Below, one piece after another: positions 8,627-19,144 of a stretch of 64,000 bases of DNA (position 1 is the stretch's first letter; each line of letters starts with the position of its first letter). Source of the DNA: JADCRZ01 sp031399065 (GTDB lineage Bacteria; Bacteroidota; Bacteroidia; Chitinophagales; Chitinophagaceae); assembly GCA_031399065.1 (NCBI GenBank), contig JANNOM010000009.1:1-64000 (forward strand), given 5' to 3'. The notes beneath the pieces are model-generated. The model was not told where the DNA came from. It made no database searches and worked only from the letters and a program-made list of their open reading frames with translations. The position numbers and the translations under genes were made by a program.

Positions 8627-11473
8627 ATGCAACCAAAATATAACAACGTATTTATCTTCCTTCTCTTAATGGCAGCGGGTGCAGGTAATTACGCAACCGC
8701 GCAGATTGCTCCGGATACCATTACTGTCGATATAAACCATCAATCCATCTTAAATATCGGTTTTGGGCAGCAGCCACGGCGACTGGTAACCAGTTCTATC
8801 TCCACAGTAAAAGGAAGTGTTTTGGAGAAAGCCTTTAATACCAATATCGGGAATGCATTGTATGGCAGGATAGCCGGACTTACCGTAAATCAGGGAGGCA
8901 ATGAAGCGGGTGCCAATGCTCCCGGGATAAGGGCCCGCGGAATCAATACGTATGGACGAGGTCCGGATGTGCTGGTGATAGTTGATGGATTTCTGGGTGA
9001 TTTTAGTCAGCTGGTTCCCGAGGAAGTGGAAGAAATCTCTTTGCTAAAAGATGCTTCGGCCACGGCGATTTACGGAAGCCGCGCGGCCAATGGTGTGTTA
9101 TTGGTTACCACTAAAAGAGGCAGGGAAACTCCCCTGCAGGCTAACTTCAGTACACAGCAGGGATTTTCTCAGGCAGCAGGATTGCCGGAGTTTCTCGACT
9201 CGTATGGTTATGCTGTGCTGTATAATGAAGCGTTGGCGAATGACGGGAAAGCACCTATATATACTCAGACAGACCTGGATCAGTATAGGGACGGGAGTAA
9301 TCCCTTCTTCCGGCCGAATGTAAATTGGTACGACGAAGTGTTGCGTAAGGCAGCACCTGTTTCTAATTATAACCTTAGTTTCAGAGGAGGTAATAAGACC
9401 GCGAAATATTTCGTGCTGCTTAATAATATATCCAGCCAGGGTTTATACAAAAAATTTGGAGACCTGGACGATGAAAGTATTAACGCACGCTACAATCGTT
9501 TTAATTTCAGAGCCAATATTGACGTAAAACTAACCGGCAGGTTATCTGCCACGCTATTGCTGGGTGGAACAGTAGAGGATCGTTCAAACCCCGCAGATCT
9601 TAACTCGGGAGGCATATTTAATTCACTTTCACTACTTCCCCCCAACGCATTCCCGGTATTAAACCCAAACGGTAGTTTTGGTGGAAACGCCAATTTTACC
9701 AATCCTTATGCCAACCTGTTAAAAACAGGCTTCGCAGAATCCAACGGAAGAACGTTACAGTCTTCGTTCCGGCTTAATCATGATTTGGGAATGATAACAA
9801 AGGGGTTAAGTATTTCGGGTGCCGTAAGCTTTAATAACTATTTTGCCTCCGGCTCTAATCGCGCAAAAGGTATCCAGCGATTTGCCATTTCAAGAAACAC
9901 AGCAGGAGATACAGTATATACCGGTTTTGGACAAACGACTCCTATAGTTGGAACCGAACCGGATCTTGGTGAATATCGTAATTATGCCATTCAGGGTTTT
10001 CTAAACTACCACCGGGTGTTTAAGAAACATGATATAGCTGCCCTTGTAATGTTTAATGCTGATAACTCAAATGCTGATAAGAGCGCATTATATGCAGGTA
10101 CGGACGTGGCAAACCAGAGTCTGACGTATAAAAATAATAGCGGGGCTACCCGAATAACTTACGTAAATAACGATAAATATATTGCAGAATTTTCAATGGC
10201 CTATATGGGTTCTGAAAATTATGCCCCCGGAAACAGATATGGCGCTTTTCCGGCAGGTTCCATAGGATGGATAATATCTAATGAAAATTTTCTTAAAAAA
10301 AACCACCTCGTTACGTTCCTGAAAATAAGGGGGTCTTTTGGTCTGGTTGGTAACGACGAAATTGGCGGTACCCGTTTTATGTTCGATCAGCGTTATCCTT
10401 TTACGGCCTCGTATAATCTCGGTACCAATAATGCCCAGGCTAACGCAATTGCAGAAGGAAGAATCGCCAATCCTGCCGTAACCTGGGAAAAAGAAAGAAA
10501 GGCAAATATTGGTGTAGACGCGACTTTTTTTAACCAGCTTACCGTTTCATTGGACGTATTTAATCAGGACAGGTACGATATCCTGGCAGAAGCAAACCGC
10601 ACTTCGCCTGCTTATCTTGGCTACACCGCTTTGCCCAGTCTAAATCAGGGAAAAGTTAATAATAAAGGGTTTGAAGCGATTCTTCGTTATAATAACAAGG
10701 AAAAAAGCAGGCTTCGCTTTTTTGCGGAAGCAAATGTTTTTTATGCACGTAACAAAATTGTTTTTAACGCGGAGCCTGTTCAGTTAAACTCCGGGATTCT
10801 TAATGAAGGCAGGCGGATCGGTCAGCCATACGGCCTTCGCGCTTTAGGCTTGTTTCAAACCGAGGCGGAAGTAGCTTCCAGCGCAAAACCTTTAGGTGTT
10901 GCAGTTAGGGCGGGTGATGTAAAATACGAAGATGTTGGCGGCCCTGCGGGTATTCCGGATGGAATTATAGATGGAAATGACAACCAGCCCATCGGTAATC
11001 CCGGATTACCTGATCTGACCGTGGGAATGCACACAGGGCTTCAATATAAAGGGTTCGACCTCGACCTGGTGTTTCAGGGCGTAAGCGGCAATACGGTAAG
11101 CTTAAACGGAAATCAGTTCAGGCCTTTTCAGAATTTCGGTAAGGCCGGTGTAATAGCATTGGAAAGATGGACACCTGAAACGGCAGCCACCGCCAACTTC
11201 CCCAGATTGTCCACGGAGAATAATCTTAACAATTACCGGTTCTCTTCCTTTTACCAAAGAGATGGCGGTTTCGTAAAGTTAAGAAGTGCAGAAATCGGAT
11301 ATGCTTTATCTGGCAAATTTATAAGCAAGATTAATTTGCAGCAGGCACGTCTTTTTATTAACGGAACCAATCTTTTTTCCTTTGATCATATAAAATACGG
11401 CATCCCCGATGCGCTGGGTACTGGTTATCCCAATTTAAGGACATTGACACTTGGCGCAAGATTGCAATTTTAG
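8627..11473 (+). CDS. SusC-family TonB-dependent receptor, short form
   Basis: A 948-residue SusC-family outer-membrane receptor, the second in this locus. Unlike its neighbour it has no STN domain and no carboxypeptidase-like beta domain. A signal peptide (FIFLLLMAAGAGNYATAQ) is followed within about 30 residues by a degenerate TonB-box/plug start, IGFGQQPRRLVTSSISTVKG. The plug (RARGINTYGRGPDVLVIVDG, then LLKDASATAIYGSRAANGVLLVTTKRG in pieces) and the barrel then follow to the final phenylalanine. The frame opens at a TTG at 8585, but ATG 8627 before the signal peptide is the likely start. It sits 52 bp after the first SusD and 20 bp before the second. It probably widens the range of imported fragments and is co-regulated with the first pair. 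Confidence 0.9.
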   Translation: MQPKYNNVFIFLLLMAAGAGNYATAQIAPDTITVDINHQSILNIGFGQQPRRLVTSSISTVKGSVLEKAFNTNIGNALYGRIAGLTVNQGGNEAGANAPGIRARGINTYGRGPDVLVIVDGFLGDFSQLVPEEVEEISLLKDASATAIYGSRAANGVLLVTTKRGRETPLQANFSTQQGFSQAAGLPEFLDSYGYAVLYNEALANDGKAPIYTQTDLDQYRDGSNPFFRPNVNWYDEVLRKAAPVSNYNLSFRGGNKTAKYFVLLNNISSQGLYKKFGDLDDESINARYNRFNFRANIDVKLTGRLSATLLLGGTVEDRSNPADLNSGGIFNSLSLLPPNAFPVLNPNGSFGGNANFTNPYANLLKTGFAESNGRTLQSSFRLNHDLGMITKGLSISGAVSFNNYFASGSNRAKGIQRFAISRNTAGDTVYTGFGQTTPIVGTEPDLGEYRNYAIQGFLNYHRVFKKHDIAALVMFNADNSNADKSALYAGTDVANQSLTYKNNSGATRITYVNNDKYIAEFSMAYMGSENYAPGNRYGAFPAGSIGWIISNENFLKKNHLVTFLKIRGSFGLVGNDEIGGTRFMFDQRYPFTASYNLGTNNAQANAIAEGRIANPAVTWEKERKANIGVDATFFNQLTVSLDVFNQDRYDILAEANRTSPAYLGYTALPSLNQGKVNNKGFEAILRYNNKEKSRLRFFAEANVFYARNKIVFNAEPVQLNSGILNEGRRIGQPYGLRALGLFQTEAEVASSAKPLGVAVRAGDVKYEDVGGPAGIPDGIIDGNDNQPIGNPGLPDLTVGMHTGLQYKGFDLDLVFQGVSGNTVSLNGNQFRPFQNFGKAGVIALERWTPETAATANFPRLSTENNLNNYRFSSFYQRDGGFVKLRSAEIGYALSGKFISKINLQQARLFINGTNLFSFDHIKYGIPDALGTGYPNLRTLTLGARLQF

Positions 11474-11493
11474 TTGACGTAAAAATATAAACG

Positions 11494-13266
11494 ATGAAAA
11501 ATAAATTATTTGTAGCAGGTATAGTTAGCCTGTTATTTTTATCTGCCTGCGAAAAATTGGATCGCGAGATTATTACAGATCTAAGCAAAGAACAGCTCGA
11601 AAGCGGTTATGATAATGTACGCAACCTGTTGAATTCAGTATATAGTGAATTACCGGAAGGTTTTGTCCCCATCGATGGTTCTGCAATGATTGCTTCCGCA
11701 ACAGATGAAGCGGAACATACCAATGCAACCAATGCTGTCCAGAATTTTAATAATGGAAGCTGGAACGCTATTAATAATCCCAACAATGTGTGGACAGCTC
11801 ATTTCAGGGCAATTCGAAAAGCAAATGTATTCCTGCTGTCTACTGACAGCGTAGATTTTGACCGGTATAAATTAGATACGTCCAGCTCCGCTCAAAGTGT
11901 GTATACCACACAGCTGGCCGATATTAAACGCTTCAAGTATGAAGCCCGTTTTTTGAGAGCTTTTTTTTATTTTGAACTAGTTAAACGTTATGGAGGCGTT
12001 CCCATTTTTACCGCTCCGCTTTCCGAGGCGGATGTTCCCGACGTACGGCGCAATACTTTACAGGAGTGCGTAACGTTCATTTCAAATGAATGTGATTCAG
12101 CTGCGGCTAATTTGCCCGCTAACTATTCTGCCGATCTGATAGGTCAAAATACCCAGGCAGGCAATTTGGGAAGGGCTACCAGGGGAGCCGCATTGGCTCT
12201 GAAAGCAAGGCTTTTGCTTTATGCGGCCAGCGACCTGTTCAACGATCCGTCCTGGGCCGGTGGTTATGCAGAGCCTTTGTTGATTTCCCTGCCATCGGGC
12301 GACAGAACTGCGCGATGGAGGGCTGCTGCGGATGCGGCGAAAGCAGTGATCGATTTGCCAGGAACGGGCTATGCTATTTCAAATAATTATTCGACATTAT
12401 TCAGGAGTTTTAATAATACGGAAATTATTTTTACAAGGAGAAATGCCGTCTCCAGTTCGTTTGAAATAGCTAATCTTTCAGTAGGGTTCGGCGGAGAAAG
12501 CGGTACTACTCCGTCACAGGATCTGGTAGATGCCTATGAGATAAAGGAGAGTGCCACCAGCAGCATTGCCTTCGATTGGAACAACCCGGCTCATGCTGCC
12601 GCTCCGTATGCTACCACCGGTGCGCTGGCAAGAGACCCTCGTTTATTCTTCAGTATCCTGGTTAACAATACAGCATATTCTATTCCCGGGATAGTACGAA
12701 CCGGGCGTGCAAGGGCAGAAATGTTTCCTGGCGGAAGAGATGGATTGCCTATTCCCAATGCTACCAGAACAGGCTATTATCTTCGCAAGTATGTGAACGA
12801 AACCCTTAACCGTGCGAATAATCAAACCGCGGTGCATAGCTGGATATTTTTCCGGTTGCCCGAAATGTATCTGAATTACGCTGAAGCTCTAAACGAATAT
12901 AATCCGGGAAATGCTGACATTAAATTGAATGTTGACCGCGTGCGGAATAGGCCGGGAGTGGTAATGCCCCCTTTGGCGACAGGATTAACTCAAGCTGAAA
13001 TGCGCCAGCGAATACGCAATGAAAGACGAGTTGAATTCGCTTTTGAAGATCACAGGGCCTGGGATGTCCGTCGCTGGATGATTGCTCCCTCAACGCTAGG
13101 CGCACCGCTTAGGGGAGTAGGCATTACCTCCATCAATGATACCACGTTTACATATGCGCCTGTGATCGTAGAAAATCGTGTTTTTCAACCCAAAATGTAT
13201 CTGTATCCCATTCCTCAGGGAGATCTGAATATTTCCGAAGGACTTGTTCAGAATCCCTTGTGGTAG
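11494..13266 (+). CDS. SusD/RagB-family surface glycan-binding lipoprotein
   Basis: A 590-residue SusD-family lipoprotein, partner of the short SusC just upstream (20-bp gap). It shows a short signal peptide with lipobox SAC (LLFLSACEKLD), the FLRAFFYFELVKRYGGVP motif near residues 155-172, and the C-terminal signature RQRIRNERRVEFAFEDHRAW, followed by DVRRWM. Start is ATG 11494, directly preceding the signal sequence. The following beta-helix gene starts 97 bp downstream in the same direction, so it may belong to the same transcript. Confidence 0.93.
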   Translation: MKNKLFVAGIVSLLFLSACEKLDREIITDLSKEQLESGYDNVRNLLNSVYSELPEGFVPIDGSAMIASATDEAEHTNATNAVQNFNNGSWNAINNPNNVWTAHFRAIRKANVFLLSTDSVDFDRYKLDTSSSAQSVYTTQLADIKRFKYEARFLRAFFYFELVKRYGGVPIFTAPLSEADVPDVRRNTLQECVTFISNECDSAAANLPANYSADLIGQNTQAGNLGRATRGAALALKARLLLYAASDLFNDPSWAGGYAEPLLISLPSGDRTARWRAAADAAKAVIDLPGTGYAISNNYSTLFRSFNNTEIIFTRRNAVSSSFEIANLSVGFGGESGTTPSQDLVDAYEIKESATSSIAFDWNNPAHAAAPYATTGALARDPRLFFSILVNNTAYSIPGIVRTGRARAEMFPGGRDGLPIPNATRTGYYLRKYVNETLNRANNQTAVHSWIFFRLPEMYLNYAEALNEYNPGNADIKLNVDRVRNRPGVVMPPLATGLTQAEMRQRIRNERRVEFAFEDHRAWDVRRWMIAPSTLGAPLRGVGITSINDTTFTYAPVIVENRVFQPKMYLYPIPQGDLNISEGLVQNPLW

Positions 13267-13363
13267 TTTGTTGTGTATCTGTGCCGGCGTACAATTGTTG
13301 ATCCTTTTTATTACATACCGTATCGGCAGCTGTGATGACAAAATTTATATTAATATAAGATTC

Positions 13364-16300
13364 ATGAAAAAAATTAGTCTTATCATTCTGCTTTTGCTGG
13401 CAGTACTTGCAGAAAGCTATGCCATGGAGTACTACGTTGACAGTATTGCCGGCAGTGATGCCAATAGCGGTACCAGTATCCTGGCTCCCTGGAAAACTTT
13501 AACACCGGTAAAAAATGCTGTTTTCCAACCGGGCGATTTCGTCAACTTCGCAAGAGGTTGTTCCTGGTCGGCCGCCGCTTTCGAATTTTTATGGATCATT
13601 GATAACAGTGGTGCCGCAGGCAATCCTATCACGTTCAGGGCTTACGGTACCGGCAATAAACCAACATTTAAAAACGGCGGTAACCGTTTCAACAGTGCTA
13701 TCAGTATTGCCGCCAGTTATATAGTTATAGAAGACTTCCTTATCCAGAATACGGGTAGTAATGGCTTTTACCTGGCTACCGGTAGCAGTTATAATATCAT
13801 CCGTAACTGTGAGGTAACCACTACGGGCGTTGCCTTCTACGTAAATGACAATAGCTCTTATAACCTGTTTACCAATAATTATATTCACGATCTGATCATG
13901 GTGGTAGATGATACCGGTCCCAACTGCACCCTACCCCGTACGGATCCTTTGTGGAACCGTAATCCATGCGACAACGATTTCGGCTGCGTATCGTTTTGGT
14001 TACGCGCCCCATATAACGAAATTTCCTACAATACATCTGTTAATAACGTCGGTCACAGTTTCGATTATGGCGCAGACGGGGGCTTTATAGAAATGTATAT
14101 CAATTGCACCGGCACCTACGCCCATCATAATTTCGTAGATCGTGGAGTCGGTGTTGTAGAAGCAAGTAGCGGTTCGGGTACCACCACCACCGACGTTACC
14201 CTGGCCTATAATGTATTTATTGAACATAAAGGGTTGTTTGCTATAAAGCCATCATTCCCGGTGTCTAATTTTAAAATAGAAAATAATACCTTTATTACGG
14301 CGGAAGGTACTTTGTCGAACAATATGCTTGGAGAAGTTACCGGTACTACTGTACGCAATAACATTTTTGTATTGAGCGGTAATGGCGAACGAGTCGGAAC
14401 CAGTAATGTATTTACGCATACCAATAACATTTATCAGTTATTGAATGGTGCCCTCCTGGGTTCAGTCATATTGGGAGAAGGAGAATCGATAGCGGATCCG
14501 CTTTTCCTGGATTATGCAGGCAAAGATTACCGGCTGCAACCGACCAGTCCGGCCGTTAATGCCGGGGCTGACCTTGGTTATACTGCGGATTTCCTGAATA
14601 TGCCGGTGCCTTTTGGTCCGGCACCCGATATTGGTGCTTATGAATCATCGGCACTGGTACCCGAAATAAATATTAGACAGGCTGCTACCGGTATAAACGA
14701 TAATACAGGCAGCTATTCATTTGACCTGGTCGATTATGCCACTCCGAAAACAGTCACATTCACTATCGAAAATCCGGGAGGGGCTACACTTAATCTTTCC
14801 GGTTCACCAAGAGTGTCTGTAACCGGTACCGGTTTTTCCCTGGCAGCCGATGCGCCTGCGACTATAGCGGCGGGCAGTTCGGCAACCTTTGATGTAACGC
14901 TTACTACTGCGTCGTTTATTAATTATACCGGTACAGTGAGTATAACAAGTGACGATGCGAATGAAACCCCTTACAATTTTTCGATATCGGGTAAAGGATA
15001 CGATGCCACCAAGGCACTACAAACCATTACTTTCAATGCGATACCTACACAAACCTTAGGTGCCGCCGACTTTGATCCAGGTGCTTCCGCAAGCTCCGCG
15101 CTGCCCGTAACCTACGTTAGCTCCAACACGGCAGTAGCTATTATCGTAAATGAAAAAATACAGTTGGTAGCGGAAGGCATTACTACCATTACAGCTTCGC
15201 AGGCCGGCGATGCCGCTTACAATCCGGCAGAGAGCGTTGCACAGAGCCTAACAGTAATCGGTACTAATTTTACGGCGGGCAATATCGTCGTATCGAGGTT
15301 GGGTGACGGAACTACCGCTCTGGGGGCAACCACCACTACGGTTAGATTACTTGAGTTTACTCCTTCGACTGCTAACCAGACCGAGCCGGTAAAAACACTT
15401 ACCATAGCCAGTACCAATCCCGGCAACCGGCTCACGATAGTAGGTAATACCGCTTACGAGAGCCAGTTAAGCCGCTCTTCCGATGGGCAGTACATATGTA
15501 TGATAGGATACGACCAGGCACCGGGCAGTACATCAGTTGTTGCCACTAACGGAAACAAAGTGATAGGAAGAGTTAGCATTGATGGGTCAGTGGATTATAG
15601 CACCAGTTTCCCTACAACGGCATCGGGTAGTGCAAAAATCGCCGTATCCGACAATGGTTCCCGTTTTTGGACGAGCATTAATAATATAGGTTATGTAACG
15701 TTCGGACAAACTATCACCGCTGTGTCGGTCAATAGCGCTTCACAAAGAAGCCTGGGCGTTTTTAATAATCAGTTATATGGCTTGCAGGGATTCAGTAGTT
15801 TGTTTTATACCAATGTGCCCTTGCCTTCCGGTGCGTCCGCACTTACCACGGCGGTGCCGGTACCTGGAGGTCAGAGTTATGAAGGCTTTGCCTTTTTAGA
15901 CCTTGACCCCGGAGTAAGCTGGAACAATACCGGTTTTGACTTAGTATACGCGGCCAATGTATTTGCCGGGCTTGAAAAGTTTTATTATGATGGCAGTACA
16001 TGGATACGTGCCAACAGTAACGCCAATACTCCCGCCAATCAATATTCACCGGCAGGTACCGGATTCTCGGCCCTGGCGGCAACCGTAAACGGCCTGGGGC
16101 AGCCGGTAATATATGCAACTACCGGTAACGGGTCGCTCATTAATAATAGATTGTATGCCATTACCGATGGCAGTGGCCGTACGGGTACGATGGTAGGAGG
16201 GGCTTCAGCCAACACTACCGCCATAATTCTTGCAACGGCAGGTGCCAATTATGCTTTTCGTGGTGTCGCGCTCACTCCGTTTCAAACCGTATTGCCCGTT

Positions 16301-16828
16301 AGTCTTGTTTCATTCAAAGGTTCTTTGATAGATAACAAAGCGGCTTTGCGATGGCTGACCGCATCTGAAAATAACGCGAAAGAATACATCGTTGAAAGAA
16401 GTCACAGCGGTAATGACTATCTGCCAATAGGCAAGGTAGCGGCTTTGAACAGGGCTACTACCAGCAGTTATGCTTTCGACGATGCCAACCTTAAAAAAGG
16501 CATGAACTTCTACCGGCTTAAGATGGTGGATGAGGACGGAAGCTATCAATACAGCAATGTGGTGCCGATAAAATATGGCGGCGACCTGGTTGCCGGTATG
16601 AGCGTTTTCCCAAATCCTGTGATCGGCCAGCTGACGGCCACGCATGAAAAAGCTCAATACGGCGCAACGCTTAAGATAACGGCTCCCGACGGAAGAATGA
16701 TCGGCATTTATCCTGTATCGAATAACTCCGTACAAACAACGATCAATACCTCCCAGCTCAGGCCTGGCCTGTATCTGTTGACTTATGTAAATGATGGCAA
16801 ATCACTAACGAAAACTTTTGTAAAATAA
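13364..16828 (+). CDS. Secreted multidomain beta-helix protein with T9SS sorting domain
   Basis: An 1154-residue secreted protein. A signal peptide (KKISLIILLLLAVLAESYA) is followed by a right-handed parallel beta-helix domain at about 22-430, the fold of pectate-lyase-like enzymes and depolymerases. Next comes a choice-of-anchor-D/Ig-like domain at about 440-545, a second Ig-like domain at about 550-630, and a large beta-rich, propeller-like domain at about 634-970. A T9SS-associated beta-sandwich follows (LPVSLVSFKG, ending in NFYRLKMVDEDG), then a Por/T9SS type A tail (SVFPNPV... GLYLLTYVNDGKSLTKTFVK). The frame runs back to 13244 over the SusD end, but ATG 13364 fits the signal peptide. 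It shares its helix domain with the next gene. A polysaccharide-cleaving role is inferred; no catalytic residues could be assigned. Confidence 0.8.
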   Translation: MKKISLIILLLLAVLAESYAMEYYVDSIAGSDANSGTSILAPWKTLTPVKNAVFQPGDFVNFARGCSWSAAAFEFLWIIDNSGAAGNPITFRAYGTGNKPTFKNGGNRFNSAISIAASYIVIEDFLIQNTGSNGFYLATGSSYNIIRNCEVTTTGVAFYVNDNSSYNLFTNNYIHDLIMVVDDTGPNCTLPRTDPLWNRNPCDNDFGCVSFWLRAPYNEISYNTSVNNVGHSFDYGADGGFIEMYINCTGTYAHHNFVDRGVGVVEASSGSGTTTTDVTLAYNVFIEHKGLFAIKPSFPVSNFKIENNTFITAEGTLSNNMLGEVTGTTVRNNIFVLSGNGERVGTSNVFTHTNNIYQLLNGALLGSVILGEGESIADPLFLDYAGKDYRLQPTSPAVNAGADLGYTADFLNMPVPFGPAPDIGAYESSALVPEINIRQAATGINDNTGSYSFDLVDYATPKTVTFTIENPGGATLNLSGSPRVSVTGTGFSLAADAPATIAAGSSATFDVTLTTASFINYTGTVSITSDDANETPYNFSISGKGYDATKALQTITFNAIPTQTLGAADFDPGASASSALPVTYVSSNTAVAIIVNEKIQLVAEGITTITASQAGDAAYNPAESVAQSLTVIGTNFTAGNIVVSRLGDGTTALGATTTTVRLLEFTPSTANQTEPVKTLTIASTNPGNRLTIVGNTAYESQLSRSSDGQYICMIGYDQAPGSTSVVATNGNKVIGRVSIDGSVDYSTSFPTTASGSAKIAVSDNGSRFWTSINNIGYVTFGQTITAVSVNSASQRSLGVFNNQLYGLQGFSSLFYTNVPLPSGASALTTAVPVPGGQSYEGFAFLDLDPGVSWNNTGFDLVYAANVFAGLEKFYYDGSTWIRANSNANTPANQYSPAGTGFSALAATVNGLGQPVIYATTGNGSLINNRLYAITDGSGRTGTMVGGASANTTAIILATAGANYAFRGVALTPFQTVLPVSLVSFKGSLIDNKAALRWLTASENNAKEYIVERSHSGNDYLPIGKVAALNRATTSSYAFDDANLKKGMNFYRLKMVDEDGSYQYSNVVPIKYGGDLVAGMSVFPNPVIGQLTATHEKAQYGATLKITAPDGRMIGIYPVSNNSVQTTINTSQLRPGLYLLTYVNDGKSLTKTFVK

Positions 16829-16972
16829 TGCTGAATAATTAGTTCTATAAAAAGTAAAGCGCCCGGGTACGGGAATAAACCGCCATATACACGATTGATT
16901 GCCAATAATCGGTAAATCCTATTGTTGGTTAATACTTACTGAGTAAATTATTATCAACCTAAAATATCGATT

Positions 16973-19132
16973 ATGAAAAAAGGACTATTATTATTCTCGT
17001 TGTTTTTAACAGGGATGAGGCTTTTCGCCACACCCTATTATGTAAACAGCAAAACCGGAGATGATACGAAAGACGGAAAAACACCGGCGACAGCATGGCT
17101 GACCTTAACCAGGGTAAACAATACCCCCTTTAATCCGGGCGACATCATCCACTTTGCAAAAGGGTCGTCGTGGACTTCCAGCTCAGACTGGAGCGAGGCA
17201 CCTACATTATACATAAAAAGAAGTGGAACGAGCGGTAACCCGATTATTTTTCGTTCGTATGTACCTGCGGGAGAAACTTCCACGGTGAGACCCAGTTTCA
17301 GTAATGTGTATACGGCAACAAATTTTGCGAATTGCATCAGAGTTGCTGCCGATTATATTATTATAGAAGATTTATTTGTGACCGCCGCGGGTAGTAACGC
17401 TTTTATATTCGACTCCGGTGAAGGCAATAGTTCGGATAACAATATTGTACGTGACTGCGAGATCACTGGATGCGGTGTTGCTTTTCTGGTAAAGGGCAGA
17501 AATAATTTTTTTACAAAAAATTATATTCACGACCTGATAATGGTGGTGTCTGATACCGGCCCTTTTTGTACGTTGCCCCGCGAGGATCCCCGGTGGAGCC
17601 GTAACCCCTGCGACAACGATTTTGGCTGTACGTCATTTTGGTTTTATGGACCCAATAATGAAGTGTCATACAACAGAGTTATAAATAATGTAGGTGCAAG
17701 TCCCGATTACGGGGGCTTTGACGGCGGTTTCCTGGAGCTGTACGAGGGTGCCGATAATATATATGCCCATCATAACTGGGTAGAAAACGGAGTCGGCATC
17801 GTAGAAGGTTCCAATGCAAACGGAGATGGTAATTTTACCAATTTAAAAATAGTATACAATGTTTTTATCGAAAACCAGGGTATGTTCGCCGCTCCAAAAG
17901 CAAGCGGTTTATTGAAAAATTTTCTTTTTGCCCATAATACTTGCATAACTAAGCAAGGAACGGTTTATAAAAACATGTTCCAGTGGTTTTCTAATACGAA
18001 TCCTCCGACTCCTATAAATACTACAGATATAAAAGTGCGTAACAACATATTCGTGTTAAGTGGCGCGGGCGAGGAGGTAACGAAGAACAACAATTTCTCG
18101 CATACCAATAATATATATTACCTCACCAACGGTGCCTCCCTGGGTGCCCTGGTGCTGGGAGCCGGCGAGAAAACAATGAACCCGCTCTTCGAAAATGAAC
18201 CAGCAAAGGATTACCGGCTTAAAGCGGGCAGCCCGGCCATCGATGCCGGCGCCGATCTTGGTTTCACCCTGGAATCCGATGAGAAAGATTTTGAAAATAA
18301 ACCCGCCCCCTTCGAAGATGGCCCGGATATGGGAGCGTATGAATCTCCCAATAATAAACTGAAGAATGCGAATATGGAAATAAGCACGGACTGGACGATT
18401 CAGTTAAAGAATGGTGCAGCATCCACATTGGCTTTCATCGCTTCCAGACCCGGTTTTGCCGGCAGGGTATTGAAGTTTACCACTACCAATGCGGGAACCG
18501 ATCCTTTTTCCATACAGGTAACGCAGCCGCTGGCTATTGCAAGCGGGAAAACATATACTATTTCCTTTAAAGCCAGTGCGGAAGCTAACCGTGCCATCGG
18601 CGTTACTATTCAGCAAAATGTAGTTCCTTACGCGTTACGGTTTTTACAAACACTTAACCTGACAACCACACCTACCATTTTTACGTATACTTTTAACAGC
18701 ACGGTTACAGATGTAACCAGCCTTATTAAATTTTTAATAGGTAAGCCTGCCACAGCCTCCACCGCATCGGTGTATATAGATGATGTAACCGTAAGGGAGG
18801 TGAACAGCGGTGCATTGCGCATAGGTGAAGAAACACCGTTAGCGGCAACTACGGAAGAAGATAGATCCGGCAACTGCGATCTGCTTTCTTTATACCCGAA
18901 TCCGGTGTTTAGTGCATTAAGTATAAATGCCTACGCCAGGATATCGGATAAACTTACCATAACAGTATACGATATGCAGGGTAAAGTTGCTTTACTAAAA
19001 ACTTTCCTTGCACAAAATAACGGGTTGAATACTATTAAAGTGAACCTGGAATCTCTCACAAACGGCACTTACTCGGTTAGCGTAGTTAGTGCCCGGTGTT
19101 CTAAATCCGGATTGGTTGTGGTACAAAAGTAA
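16973..19132 (+). CDS. Secreted beta-helix protein with CBM-like and T9SS domains
   Basis: A 719-residue secreted protein paralogous to the previous gene over the right-handed beta-helix (about residues 20-460). The two share NYIHDLIMVV, DTGP, CTLPR, NPCDNDFGC and the later GVGIVE segment. After the helix comes a beta-sandwich resembling CBM4/CBM9-type carbohydrate-binding modules at about 465-610 (NANMEISTDWTIQLKNG near the start, YIDDVTVREVN at the end). A type A T9SS tail closes it (LYPNPVFSALSINAY). Start ATG 16973 with signal peptide LLLFSLFLTGMRLFA. It ends just before a strong terminator and so probably closes the sigma/FecR-controlled unit. Confidence 0.8.
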   Translation: MKKGLLLFSLFLTGMRLFATPYYVNSKTGDDTKDGKTPATAWLTLTRVNNTPFNPGDIIHFAKGSSWTSSSDWSEAPTLYIKRSGTSGNPIIFRSYVPAGETSTVRPSFSNVYTATNFANCIRVAADYIIIEDLFVTAAGSNAFIFDSGEGNSSDNNIVRDCEITGCGVAFLVKGRNNFFTKNYIHDLIMVVSDTGPFCTLPREDPRWSRNPCDNDFGCTSFWFYGPNNEVSYNRVINNVGASPDYGGFDGGFLELYEGADNIYAHHNWVENGVGIVEGSNANGDGNFTNLKIVYNVFIENQGMFAAPKASGLLKNFLFAHNTCITKQGTVYKNMFQWFSNTNPPTPINTTDIKVRNNIFVLSGAGEEVTKNNNFSHTNNIYYLTNGASLGALVLGAGEKTMNPLFENEPAKDYRLKAGSPAIDAGADLGFTLESDEKDFENKPAPFEDGPDMGAYESPNNKLKNANMEISTDWTIQLKNGAASTLAFIASRPGFAGRVLKFTTTNAGTDPFSIQVTQPLAIASGKTYTISFKASAEANRAIGVTIQQNVVPYALRFLQTLNLTTTPTIFTYTFNSTVTDVTSLIKFLIGKPATASTASVYIDDVTVREVNSGALRIGEETPLAATTEEDRSGNCDLLSLYPNPVFSALSINAYARISDKLTITVYDMQGKVALLKTFLAQNNGLNTIKVNLESLTNGTYSVSVVSARCSKSGLVVVQK

Positions 19133-19144
19133 AATGACCTGTGC

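Noticed and set aside
13244..13363. N-terminal extension of the first beta-helix protein, overlapping the SusD end
   Set aside because: A normal signal peptide begins at ATG 13364, and the upstream residues are unrelated to an exported protein.
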